A stretch of 64,000 nucleotides of DNA, taken from assembly GCF_006159205.1 (NCBI RefSeq), contig NZ_CP040812.1, forward strand, positions 1,736,001-1,800,000. Reading direction: 5' to 3'. The stretch comes from Antarcticibacterium flavum (GTDB taxonomy: Bacteria > Bacteroidota > Bacteroidia > Flavobacteriales > Flavobacteriaceae). Both the position numbers and the translations under genes were made by a program. Positions 18,251-26,562 of this stretch are shown here, piece by piece; position 1 is the first letter of the stretch; every line of letters begins with the position of its first letter. The notes under the pieces were generated by a model. It had not been told where the DNA came from and did no database searches. It saw nothing but the letters and a program-made list of their open reading frames with translations.

Positions 18251-19342
18251 CTATTCCAGGTTATTCCCGTACTTCTCAAGCACCTTCATTCTTATTTCTT
18301 TTATTTCCTGCTCCTTTTCCCTCGGCACAATTAAAAGCACATCCTTATCGTCTACGATAATATAATCCTCCAGGCCATCCAGAACCACCACTTTATGGGA
18401 GTGGGTATAGATAATATTCTTACCAGATTCATTCGGCAGCAGGTGTGCATTGATTACCACATTTTTATCTTCGTCCTTTCCCAATTGATTGTACAAAGCA
18501 CCCCATGTCCCAAGATCATCCCAGTCGAAGCCGGCCGGGATTACGAATACTTTATTTGATTTTTCCAGTATAGCGTAATCTATAGAGATGTTTTGAGCTT
18601 CAGGATAAATCTCTTTTATAAAAGCTTCTTCCTTTGAAGAGTTGAGTGTGTCATTCCCCTTATCAAATAGTTTAAACATCTCTTCCCGGTAGGTTGAAAA
18701 TGCTTCAGCTATGACAGCAGCCTTCCAAATAAAAATACCGGCATTCCAAAGGTAATTCCCCTCCTCAAGGTATTTTTTCGCATTCCGCAGGGTAGGTTTT
18801 TCGGTAAAACTGGAAACCTTTTTAATGTGAAAATTCTCATCCTCCTCATCAAACTTTATATAACCAAAACCAGTATTGGGATTGGTTGGTTTTATACCCA
18901 GGGTAATTAAAATATCCGTTTTCGCCGCTTCTTCAAAAGCCGTATGAATATCCTGCACAAAAGCTTCCTTATCATTTATCCAATGATCACTTGGCGCCAC
19001 CAGCATCACGCCATCGGGATTCTGTTTTTTTATTTTTAGTGCCGCGAGAAGAATACAGGGTGCCGTATTTCTCATAGCCGGCTCCAGTACAATTTGTTCG
19101 TCCTTGATCTTTGGTAATTGTTCCTTCACAAGATCCTTATATGCCTCATTGGTTAGGATAAGAATATTTTGAGGTGGTACAATGGTCGAAATTCGATTAT
19201 AGGTGAGTTGGATAAGAGTCTCACCAACCCCCATCATGTCATGGAATTGTTTGGGATATTTGGCTTTGCTTACAGGCCAAAACCTGGAACCTACCCCACC
19301 TGCCATAATAACCGCAAAATAATTTAGATTATGTTTATTCAT
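18251..19342 (-). CDS. manC: mannose-1-phosphate guanylyltransferase
   Basis: Makes GDP-mannose from mannose-1-phosphate and GTP for glycans and polysaccharides. It is 363 residues, the short single-domain form without a fused phosphomannose isomerase. The nucleotidyltransferase signature AGGVGSRFWPVSKAKYPKQF is near the N-terminus, with further family blocks VAPSDHWI, GFGYIKFDEE, LWNAGIFIWKA and FDWDDLGTWGAL. It is part of a leftward run of SDR, SprT-like, manC and DUF389 genes with spacings of 2-13 bp, although a common function is not obvious. Confidence 0.94.
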   Translation of the reverse strand: MNKHNLNYFAVIMAGGVGSRFWPVSKAKYPKQFHDMMGVGETLIQLTYNRISTIVPPQNILILTNEAYKDLVKEQLPKIKDEQIVLEPAMRNTAPCILLAALKIKKQNPDGVMLVAPSDHWINDKEAFVQDIHTAFEEAAKTDILITLGIKPTNPNTGFGYIKFDEEDENFHIKKVSSFTEKPTLRNAKKYLEEGNYLWNAGIFIWKAAVIAEAFSTYREEMFKLFDKGNDTLNSSKEEAFIKEIYPEAQNISIDYAILEKSNKVFVIPAGFDWDDLGTWGALYNQLGKDEDKNVVINAHLLPNESGKNIIYTHSHKVVVLDGLEDYIIVDDKDVLLIVPREKEQEIKEIRMKVLEKYGNNLE

Positions 19343-19353
19343 CGTGCTATTTC

Positions 19354-19953
19354 TTAACCCATTAGAAGTTCCACCTGGGCATTAGGCTGAAAAAGGTATA
19401 TCTTCCCTGTGGAAACCTCCATACACTCATATAACTTTCTCCTTTTAGGACCTTTCCTGAAGATTTTACCATTATAAATTCTAAAAGACCCACCTGCAGG
19501 CAGCTCAAAAATATAATTTTTATCGTTCTCGGGATCAAATTTTTTTAAGGCCACAGAGAGATGCGCATCGGTATCACTGCTTGCCCTTGGATTTTTAAAA
19601 TGTTTTGCAATTAAAGGTAATAATTGCACGGGAAAGATCTCCGGTCTAATAAAGGGCAGCATTAATTGTTGAAATGTGAACTTCCATTCCCTCCCATGTG
19701 GTTTAATGTTATACCCAAACCTTTCAAATGCTACCAAGTGTGCAATTTCATGAATAGTGGTAATGAGAAACCTGTATTTATTTAGATTTGAATTAACGGT
19801 AATTTGATGTCCCCCATCCTGGGTCCGGCGATAATCTCCATGCCTTGTAACCCTTTCATTTACGATCTTTAAATGTATCCTGTTTTCCTCTATTAAACTA
19901 AAAACAGAGGGGACAGCATGGCTTGGAAGGTACTTTTCTAGGATCTTGTTCAT
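19354..19953 (-). CDS. SprT-like zinc metalloprotein
   Basis: 199 residues. The metal site is TIHEIAHL, with His68, Glu69 and His72, followed by a third likely ligand in KPHGREW (His86); this HEXXH-x-H arrangement is typical of SprT/SPRTN domains. The C-terminus lacks the four-cysteine zinc ribbon found in many SprT proteins and instead has a basic stretch (FRKGPKRRKLYEC). The function in bacteria is uncertain; DNA-protein crosslink proteolysis is known only for eukaryotic SPRTN. It lies 11 bp upstream of manC in the same transcript. Confidence 0.85.
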   Translation of the reverse strand: MNKILEKYLPSHAVPSVFSLIEENRIHLKIVNERVTRHGDYRRTQDGGHQITVNSNLNKYRFLITTIHEIAHLVAFERFGYNIKPHGREWKFTFQQLMLPFIRPEIFPVQLLPLIAKHFKNPRASSDTDAHLSVALKKFDPENDKNYIFELPAGGSFRIYNGKIFRKGPKRRKLYECMEVSTGKIYLFQPNAQVELLMG

Positions 19954-19966
19954 TCCTTACTGTGGT

Positions 19967-20644
19967 CTAAGGTGTGCTGCTGGATACCTGCAGGATCTTG
20001 CCATTATAATATTTATTACCTGTAAGGCTAAAATCCATGATATATTCAGCCATTTGGAGCGCAGAAAGGGGTGCCTTATATCCCGGGAAGGCTTCTTCCA
20101 GCATTTCTGTTTGAACAGCACCAAGTGCCAGTACATTAAACGAAGGGCCGGTTTCTTTATATTCTTCAGCCAGCAGTTCAGTTAAAGTAATAAGAGCTCC
20201 TTTGCTTGAACTGTAGGCGGCGAGCCCGGCAAATTTCATACTCCCCTGCACACCTCCCATACTGCTCACATTTATCACGTGAGACTCCTTATTCATTAAA
20301 GGCAGTAACAGCTGTATCAAGCCCACTACTCCAAAAACATTGGTGTCATACACATTTCTGAACTCATCAACTGTTGTTTCAGCAAAAGACTTATTAATAA
20401 TAGCACCTGCATTATTAATAAGAATATCGACCTTCCCTTTTTCCGATAATCTTTCCTTCACACGGGCAAGATCATCCTCATTTGTGATATCACAGCCAAT
20501 GGATGTTACTCCCGGTAGTTTAAACCCATCAACTACTTCTGCAATTCTGGATAAAGCAAGAACCTCATGTCCATTTTTAGAAAATAATTTCACCAGTTCC
20601 AGCCCAATGCCCCGGCTGGTACCTGTAATTACTACCTGCTTCAT
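19967..20644 (-). CDS. SDR family oxidoreductase
   Basis: 225-residue short-chain dehydrogenase/reductase. The cofactor motif TGTSRGIG is at 7-14, NNAGAII in the middle, and the catalytic YSSSK (YxxxK) is intact with the upstream serine in VSSMGG. The replacement of the usual acidic residue after strand 2 by SRIAEV suggests an NADPH preference, as inference only. The substrate is unknown. It sits between the M28 peptidase (2 bp) and the SprT-like gene (13 bp), all leftward. Confidence 0.9.
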   Translation of the reverse strand: MKQVVITGTSRGIGLELVKLFSKNGHEVLALSRIAEVVDGFKLPGVTSIGCDITNEDDLARVKERLSEKGKVDILINNAGAIINKSFAETTVDEFRNVYDTNVFGVVGLIQLLLPLMNKESHVINVSSMGGVQGSMKFAGLAAYSSSKGALITLTELLAEEYKETGPSFNVLALGAVQTEMLEEAFPGYKAPLSALQMAEYIMDFSLTGNKYYNGKILQVSSSTP

Positions 20645-20646
20645 GT

Positions 20647-21636
20647 TTAATTCATTTTAATCTCCCTGGTGGGAGTATTAGTCATTTTGGTAATCCCCGG
20701 GATCACAGCTTCAATAAGATTTGCCATATGATCTACATCCATTTTTTCTGCCTCATCCCCTACGTGATGATAGAACTCATAGTTGGTAAAGTCAAAGGTG
20801 CTTATAGTTTGCGCAGGGACCTTGAATTCTTCGTAAAAAGGGTAATTATCACTGCGTCGAAATAGATTAAACTGCTTGGCTTCCGGCAAAAAACCCAGGA
20901 CTTCTTCTCCTGAATATTCATTGAACTTTTCAGCCATATTTGAGTCCTCGAAACCGGTTAAATAACCGAGGTAATCCCTGTCTTTCATTGGAACCCCTAT
21001 CATTTCAAAATTCACCATTGCATAAAGATCAAGCTCCTCTTCCTTAAGCCTGGAGGCTATTTCCCTTGCTCCTACAAGGCCCATTTCCTCCGCAGAAAAA
21101 AGGATAAAGAGTATACTCCTGCCGTTGGTTTTGGTCTCTCCAAAATATTTGGCAAGCTCCATAACAGCTACCGTACCCGCGGCATTATCATTTGCCCCAT
21201 TCGCTATAGAATCTCCGTCCACTTTTTTGCCATAACCAATATGATCATAATGAGCTCCCAGGATAATAAATTCATTTTTTAAATCTTCATCTTCACCTTC
21301 AAGATATCCTACGATATTATACCCTGTTAACTCCTTTACCACAAAAGAGTCGCGGTAGGTTTCAAAATATGGTTCTACACGCCATTTCTTAAAATTATCT
21401 TCGATGTAAGCTGCTGCTTTCTCTATACCTTCACTACCGGTTGCACGTCCCTGCAGTTCATTGGATGCCAGGTAATCAAGTTTCTCCTTCACTGCGGAAG
21501 GGGTGATCTCATAAGATGCAGTAAGACTGGCCGTATTTGTATTATTTTTTTCCTGAGTCGATTTCTGGCTCAAATTACAGGCCGAAACAGCTGCTAAGGC
21601 CAGAAGTAGGAATGTTTTAGAAAAGAAATTTGTCAT
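20647..21636 (-). CDS. M28 family zinc peptidase, lipoprotein
   Basis: From the preferred ATG at 21634-21636 the protein is about 329 residues and begins with a lipoprotein signal (FLLLALAAVSAC, lipobox VSAC), so it is anchored outside the cytoplasm. M28 zinc-binding blocks are present: GAHYDHIG (His/Asp), GANDNAAGTVAVMELAKYF (Asp), FILFSAEEMGLVGA (Glu-Glu) and a C-terminal FYHHVGDE histidine. A longer start (MRDFLIFSY...) is possible but would bury the signal peptide. The likely role is an aminopeptidase supplying peptides from the environment. Confidence 0.9.
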   Translation of the reverse strand: MTNFFSKTFLLLALAAVSACNLSQKSTQEKNNTNTASLTASYEITPSAVKEKLDYLASNELQGRATGSEGIEKAAAYIEDNFKKWRVEPYFETYRDSFVVKELTGYNIVGYLEGEDEDLKNEFIILGAHYDHIGYGKKVDGDSIANGANDNAAGTVAVMELAKYFGETKTNGRSILFILFSAEEMGLVGAREIASRLKEEELDLYAMVNFEMIGVPMKDRDYLGYLTGFEDSNMAEKFNEYSGEEVLGFLPEAKQFNLFRRSDNYPFYEEFKVPAQTISTFDFTNYEFYHHVGDEAEKMDVDHMANLIEAVIPGITKMTNTPTREIKMN

Positions 21637-21652
21637 ATAGCTAAAGATAAGA

Positions 21653-21676
21653 AAATCCCGCATAAATGCGGGATTT
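21653..21676 (-). terminator. intrinsic terminator of the pdhA-pdhC transcript
   Basis: AAATCCCGCA-TTTA-TGCGGGATTT on the minus strand, a perfect 10-bp stem followed by TTCTT. It lies 30 bp past the pdhC stop and just before the M28 gene start, so it separates the two transcripts. Confidence 0.75.
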
Positions 21677-21706
21677 AGTGATTTTTATTCAAAATGCCAG
21701 ATTATT

Positions 21707-23383
21707 TTATGCCAGCATTGTCACCGGGTTTTCCAGGTAACTCTTTAAAGTTTGCAGGAATGCTGCCCCGGTAGCACCGTCTACGGTCCTATGGTCGCAA
21801 GCCAGGGTGACTTTCATCGTATTCCCTACTACAATTTGACCATTCTTAACAACCGGCTTCTCAACAATAGCTCCTACAGAAAGGATAGCTGAGTTTGGCT
21901 GATTGATAATACTGGTAAATTCTGTGATCCCGAACATACCAAGATTGGAAACTGTAAAAGTACTTCCTTCCATCTCCTGTGGCTGCAGTTTCTTATTACG
22001 CGCCTTACCAGCAAGATCTTTTACATTTGCTCCTATTTGTGTCATTGACATCTGGTCTGCATATCGTAATACCGGAACTACCAGCCCTTCATCTACTGCT
22101 ACTGCCACACCCATATGGATATGCTTCGCAATTTTTGTAGAATCCCCGGTCCATTGGGAATTGACCCTTGGATGCTTGCGAAGCGCCATTGCACTCGCTT
22201 TGATCACCATATCATTGAAAGAAACTTTCACATCTGGCAACTCGTTGATCTGTTTCCTGGATGCCATTGCCACCTCCATATTTACCTCAATGGTAAGATA
22301 GTAATGTGGAGCTGTGAATTTAGATTCTCCAAGGCGCTTGGCAATAGTTTTACGCATTTGAGAGTTCTTGATCTCTTCAAAACTTTCCTCCCCTGCAGGT
22401 ACGTATGGTTTTACAGCTGCAGCTTCTTCTTTAGGAGCTTCAGCTCTTGCCGTCTCTTCTTTTGCAGGTGCTGCTTTTTCTGAAGGCTTATAAGACTCGA
22501 TATCCTTCTTTACAATTCTTCCATTCTCTCCAGATCCCTTTACCTGCGAGAGGTCTATGCCTTTATCTTCTGCCATCCTCTTAGCAAGAGGTGACGCAAA
22601 GATGCGGGTTCCATCTGATGCCTGCGCAGATTTTTCTGAAGAAGAATCTTCAGTAGCAGTTTTTGATTCTTCCTTTTTAGATTCTTTTTTGGAATCTCCG
22701 CCTTTAGCTTTTTTAGAACCATCACCAGTTCCAATTCCTGAAACATCTGTTCCTTCAGGACCAATGATAGCAAGAAGACTGTCTACTTTGGCAGTTTCAC
22801 CTTCCTGTATTCCAATCTTTAGAAGGGTTCCTTCATAAAAGGATTCGAATTCCATTGTAGCCTTATCGGTCTCTATTTCAGCAAGAATATCGCCTTCTTC
22901 AACTTTATCACCTTCTTTTTTGAGCCAGGAAGCAACTGTTCCTTCTTCCATGGTATCACTCAAACGAGGCATTTTGATCACCTCTACTCCTTCGGGGATC
23001 TCACCCGATGTTTCATCAGAAGAATCACTGCTTTCTGTCTCCTCCTCTTCATTTTCAGAAGAATCAGATTTTTCAGAAGGATCCTTCTTTTCCTCTTTCG
23101 CAGTAGAATCTCCTCCACCACTTATCAAACCGGAAATATCCTCTCCTTCCTCACCAATAATAGCCAGAAGATTATCTACAGGCGCTGTCTCTCCTTCTTC
23201 AATTCCTATATGAAGCAATGTACCTTCATAGAAGGATTCAAATTCCATAGTAGCTTTATCGGTCTCTATTTCAGCAAGAATATCGCCTTCTTCAACTTTA
23301 TCACCTACACTTTTAAGCCATTTTGCAACAACACCTTCTTCCATCGTGTCGCTCAAACGCGGCATCTTGATTACTTCTGCCAT
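21707..23383 (-). CDS. pdhC: pyruvate dehydrogenase E2, dihydrolipoyl acetyltransferase
   Basis: 558 residues with classic E2 architecture. Two lipoyl domains have the lipoylated lysines Lys43 and Lys174 in near-identical contexts (EIETDKATMEFESF). A Ser/Glu/Lys-rich linker follows each. The peripheral subunit-binding domain is at about 261-298 (FASPLAKRMAEDKGIDL... GSGENGRIVKKDI), then the catalytic domain with His531 and Asp535 in CDHRTVDG. It transfers acetyl groups to CoA. pdhA is 2 bp upstream; neither E1 beta nor E3 is adjacent. Confidence 0.96.
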   Translation of the reverse strand: MAEVIKMPRLSDTMEEGVVAKWLKSVGDKVEEGDILAEIETDKATMEFESFYEGTLLHIGIEEGETAPVDNLLAIIGEEGEDISGLISGGGDSTAKEEKKDPSEKSDSSENEEEETESSDSSDETSGEIPEGVEVIKMPRLSDTMEEGTVASWLKKEGDKVEEGDILAEIETDKATMEFESFYEGTLLKIGIQEGETAKVDSLLAIIGPEGTDVSGIGTGDGSKKAKGGDSKKESKKEESKTATEDSSSEKSAQASDGTRIFASPLAKRMAEDKGIDLSQVKGSGENGRIVKKDIESYKPSEKAAPAKEETARAEAPKEEAAAVKPYVPAGEESFEEIKNSQMRKTIAKRLGESKFTAPHYYLTIEVNMEVAMASRKQINELPDVKVSFNDMVIKASAMALRKHPRVNSQWTGDSTKIAKHIHMGVAVAVDEGLVVPVLRYADQMSMTQIGANVKDLAGKARNKKLQPQEMEGSTFTVSNLGMFGITEFTSIINQPNSAILSVGAIVEKPVVKNGQIVVGNTMKVTLACDHRTVDGATGAAFLQTLKSYLENPVTMLA

Positions 23384-23385
23384 AA

Positions 23386-24387
23386 TTATTCTACTTTATG
23401 TGATAAAAAGGGATAATCCTTCTGTTCATAAACAGTGTCGTACATTACGTTTTTGGCCGGATAATCAGATTCTTCAGCAAACTTCTCGCATTCGTTAACA
23501 AGTTTCTTTACTCTCTTGTCAATTTCCTTGATCTCCTTTTCTGTCGCATATTTCTTCTCCTTGATCACCTCAAGAACCTGTGTGATTGGATCTACCTTCT
23601 GGTATTCTGCAACTTCTTCTTTTGTACGGTATTGTTGCGCATCACTCATTGAGTGACCACGGTATCTATAGGTTTTAAGCTCCAGGAAAGTAGGCCCCTC
23701 TCCTTTACGGGCCCTGGTGATAGCCTCATCCATAGCCTCTGCCACCTTAACAGGATTCATGGCATCTACCGGCCCACAAGGCATCTCATAACCATTTCCA
23801 AGTTTCCATATTTCGGTACTTTTTGAAGTACGGGCAACAGATGTTCCCATCGCGTACCCATTGTTTTCAACACAAAACACCACCGGTAGGTCCCACTTAA
23901 CGGCCATATTCAGGGTTTCGTGAAGAGACCCCTGCCTGGCAGCCCCATCTCCTAAAAAGGTGAGGGTTACCGCATCTCTTTTAAAATATTTATCTGCAAA
24001 TGCAAGCCCGGCCCCAAGAGGAATTTGCCCTCCCACGATCCCGTGTCCACCATAGAAACGGTGTTCCTTGGAAAAGATGTGCATAGACCCACCAAGACCC
24101 TGTGAAGTACCGGTACCCTTACCATAAAGTTCAGCCATCACCTTTCTGGGATCTACTCCCATACCAATAGGCTGTACGTGATTCCTGTAGGCCGTGATCA
24201 TTTTATCCTTGGTAAGATCCATCGCGTGTAAAGAACCGGCCAAAATAGCTTCCTGTCCATTATATAAGTGCAGGAACCCTCTAACTTTTTGCTGAATGTA
24301 AACCTGAGCAAGTTTATCCTCAAATTTACGCCAGAATAGCATATCCTCGTACCACTTCAAATAGGTGGCTTTGGTAATTTTCTTCAT
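23386..24387 (-). CDS. pdhA: pyruvate dehydrogenase E1 component, alpha subunit
   Basis: 333-residue thiamine-diphosphate enzyme subunit. The ThDP-binding motif runs from GDGAARQGSLHETLNMA to VENNGYAMGT, and the phosphorylation-loop-like region YRGHSMSDAQQYR is intact. It needs a beta subunit, which is not in this window. The gene starts MKKITKATYLKWYEDMLFWR, typical of flavobacterial PdhA, and is followed 2 bp later by the E2 gene. A TATTTTTG -7-like element lies about 50 bp upstream (24435-24442), without a clear -33. Confidence 0.96.
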   Translation of the reverse strand: MKKITKATYLKWYEDMLFWRKFEDKLAQVYIQQKVRGFLHLYNGQEAILAGSLHAMDLTKDKMITAYRNHVQPIGMGVDPRKVMAELYGKGTGTSQGLGGSMHIFSKEHRFYGGHGIVGGQIPLGAGLAFADKYFKRDAVTLTFLGDGAARQGSLHETLNMAVKWDLPVVFCVENNGYAMGTSVARTSKSTEIWKLGNGYEMPCGPVDAMNPVKVAEAMDEAITRARKGEGPTFLELKTYRYRGHSMSDAQQYRTKEEVAEYQKVDPITQVLEVIKEKKYATEKEIKEIDKRVKKLVNECEKFAEESDYPAKNVMYDTVYEQKDYPFLSHKVE

Positions 24388-24495
24388 CTACAAATTAATT
24401 TAAGGCCAAACAGTGGAGTTTGTCTGGCGGATAACAAAAATACTATTTTCAATAAGAATGGAAAACAGTTTTCATACTAAAAAAACACGAAATCG

Positions 24496-24978
24496 TTATA
24501 GGTAGCTATTATCGAAGATCAAGGGCAACAATTCTTTAAGGGAGCCAGACCTCACAACTTTTCCTGTTTCCCCCATAAAGAAGATCTCAATTGGCTGCTC
24601 CTGCTTCACTTCATACTCTGCAATAGATTGCCGGCAAGCACCACATGGCGGGATTGGAGTGACAGTACGATGATTTAGGGATCTGGCAGAAAGGGCCATT
24701 CTTCTAATTTTTGCCTCAGGATATTTGGCCCCGGCATAGAATATAGCTGTACGCTCTGCACAGAGACCCGAAGGATAAGAGGCATTTTCCTGGTTGCTAC
24801 CAATGACTACCTCTTCGTTATCAAGAAGTATAGCTGCTCCTACTTTAAAGTTGGAATAGGGAGCATATGCCTGGTCCCGGGCTTCGAATGCCCGTTCCAT
24901 TAATTGCTGCACATCATTTGGCAGCTCATCAAAATTCTCATAAACATCCAGGGTGGATGTGATTATCAATGACTTCAT
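24496..24978 (-). CDS. cdd: cytidine deaminase
   Basis: Deaminates cytidine and deoxycytidine in pyrimidine salvage. The 160 residues contain the zinc site: Cys73-Ala-Glu75 (GLCAERTAIF) and Cys112/Cys115 in PPCGACRQ, the homotetrameric three-cysteine type. It has a roughly 25-residue N-terminal extension compared with minimal bacterial enzymes. It is flanked by pdhA and porV, all leftward; this porV-cdd-pdhA-pdhC order also occurs in other Flavobacteriaceae to my knowledge. Confidence 0.95.
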   Translation of the reverse strand: MKSLIITSTLDVYENFDELPNDVQQLMERAFEARDQAYAPYSNFKVGAAILLDNEEVVIGSNQENASYPSGLCAERTAIFYAGAKYPEAKIRRMALSARSLNHRTVTPIPPCGACRQSIAEYEVKQEQPIEIFFMGETGKVVRSGSLKELLPLIFDNSYL

Positions 24979-25053
24979 TTATTTGTCTTTAGAACGCAAG
25001 GCAGCTGTTCGAATTCACAGGAAACCTGTATAAAAATATATTGACTGGCAGGA

Positions 25054-26214
25054 TCAATTATCTGCATACTGCTCACCAAAATTAAAAGTAAGCCCAAATC
25101 GAAGAGTGCCTTCCAACGGGCTCACCACCCTGGAGGTAGAAAACAAATAGGAAATATCGATGAGTACCGGCGCATATTTAAATCCGGCCCCAAGAGCAAA
25201 GAACTTCCTGGAACCCTTAGTATCACTCTCGTTAAAATATCCTGTCCGTAAGGAGAACGCTTCCCTAAACACATACTCTGCGCCAAGAGCCCAGGTAACC
25301 TCTCTTAACTCTTCACTAAAACCTCCCGGAGCATCCCCAAAAGATTTAAAGATCCCTTCAATAGCTCCTATATTATTGTACACCTCTTCATCTGCACTAT
25401 CTATCACCCCATCATTGTTAAAATCCCTTGGAGTAGGAACCAGCAGTTTATTGAATTCTACATAAGTACCCAGGCGGTTGTCTGCATCAAAAATAAAATC
25501 AAAGCCTGCTCCTGTTTTTAAATTGGTAGGAATAAAATTTTCCTGCCCCACATCATCATATTTTATTTTAGGTCCTATGTTGGAAATATTCGCACCTGCA
25601 CGAAATCTTCCGTCAAAATTTGAAAAGACTATAGACTGGCTTTGGTAGAAAGCAGCAACATCAACCCCAAAAGTAGAGGCAGCAGTTGCATCTTCACTGT
25701 TCACAGCCAATTTTAAATCAGACCGTAAATATCGCCCCGCCACTGCCATAGAAAAATTGTCACTCAACCTCAAGGAATACGAAAGGTCCAGCGTCATTTC
25801 ATTTGGGCTTAAAAGCAATGGCTCTTCTTCAAAGCCTCCCTGGGTCTCAATTGAACCAAGGCTAAAATACCTTAAACTTGCCGCTACAGCACTTCGCTCA
25901 TCAAGACGATTAAAATATGTGAGGTTTCCAAGGAAAATATCATTTACAATATTGCTTAAATAAGGGGTATATGATACGCCCACTCCCTGCTGACTGTTGA
26001 TAAAGGCATATTTTGCAGGGTTCCACTGTTGTGAGAAAGCATCGGCAGAAGTTGCGATCCCCTGGTCACCCATTCCGGCTGCACGGGCATCGGCTGCAAT
26101 GATCAAAAATGGAACAGCTGTGGTAATTACCCTGTCTCTCTCCTCTTGTGAATAAAGGCTGTTATTTGACAAAAGGACAAATCCCAGCACCAGCATTGTA
26201 ATTTTTTTCATCAC
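25054..26214 (-). CDS. porV: type IX secretion system outer-membrane protein PorV (LptO)
   Basis: 386-residue outer-membrane beta-barrel of the FadL-like PorV family. The signal peptide ends near SLYSQEE. Diagnostic segments: TTAVPFLIIAADARAAGMGDQGIATSADAFSQQWNPAKYAF at the mature N-terminus, GVGVSYTPYLSNIVNDIFLGN, and a C-terminal barrel strand ending in aromatic residues. PorV shuttles cargo with C-terminal sorting signals from the translocon to the PorU sortase. The usual neighbour porU is absent between porV and gldJ, an important difference from F. johnsoniae-type loci. Confidence 0.93.
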   Translation of the reverse strand: MMKKITMLVLGFVLLSNNSLYSQEERDRVITTAVPFLIIAADARAAGMGDQGIATSADAFSQQWNPAKYAFINSQQGVGVSYTPYLSNIVNDIFLGNLTYFNRLDERSAVAASLRYFSLGSIETQGGFEEEPLLLSPNEMTLDLSYSLRLSDNFSMAVAGRYLRSDLKLAVNSEDATAASTFGVDVAAFYQSQSIVFSNFDGRFRAGANISNIGPKIKYDDVGQENFIPTNLKTGAGFDFIFDADNRLGTYVEFNKLLVPTPRDFNNDGVIDSADEEVYNNIGAIEGIFKSFGDAPGGFSEELREVTWALGAEYVFREAFSLRTGYFNESDTKGSRKFFALGAGFKYAPVLIDISYLFSTSRVVSPLEGTLRFGLTFNFGEQYADN

Positions 26215-26562
26215 ATCAATTAGTGTTAAACAAATATAATATTATTCTTTTAAGCGTTGGGCCTGCTGCAAATTTTGTCAGGGAATAGCTCAAAACCACT
26301 TCTAATTCCTTGAATAATTAATAACTAAAGAATTACAATAATATTGCATTTATAACAGCCTGCGAAGAAATTATAATAATTTTAAACAATAGCTGCACTA
26401 AGTAAATAGAATTTTAACCATAACCTTTACATATATCCTCCTAATACAGCATCAAGAATATTAGGTAATTAGCGGTTTTTGAATGATATGAAATAATCTT
26501 GTACTTTTGCCGTTAATTACTATATTGCAAGGCCTAAATTACTACATAAAGAGAACAAGAAT
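26215..26562. other. divergent intergenic region porV/gldJ
   Basis: 348 bp, AT-rich, no gene. A TATATTTG -7 element for porV lies on the minus strand at 26231-26238 (no well-spaced -33), and the gldJ promoter lies near the other end. No trace of a porU coding remnant could be recognised. Confidence 0.8.
26479..26509 (+). promoter_or_regulatory. gldJ promoter (TTG-N20-TACTTTTG)
   Basis: A TTG at 26479-26481 is separated by 20 bp from TACTTTTG at 26502-26509, matching the Bacteroidota -33/-7 consensus. It lies 53 bp upstream of the gldJ ATG. Confidence 0.65.
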
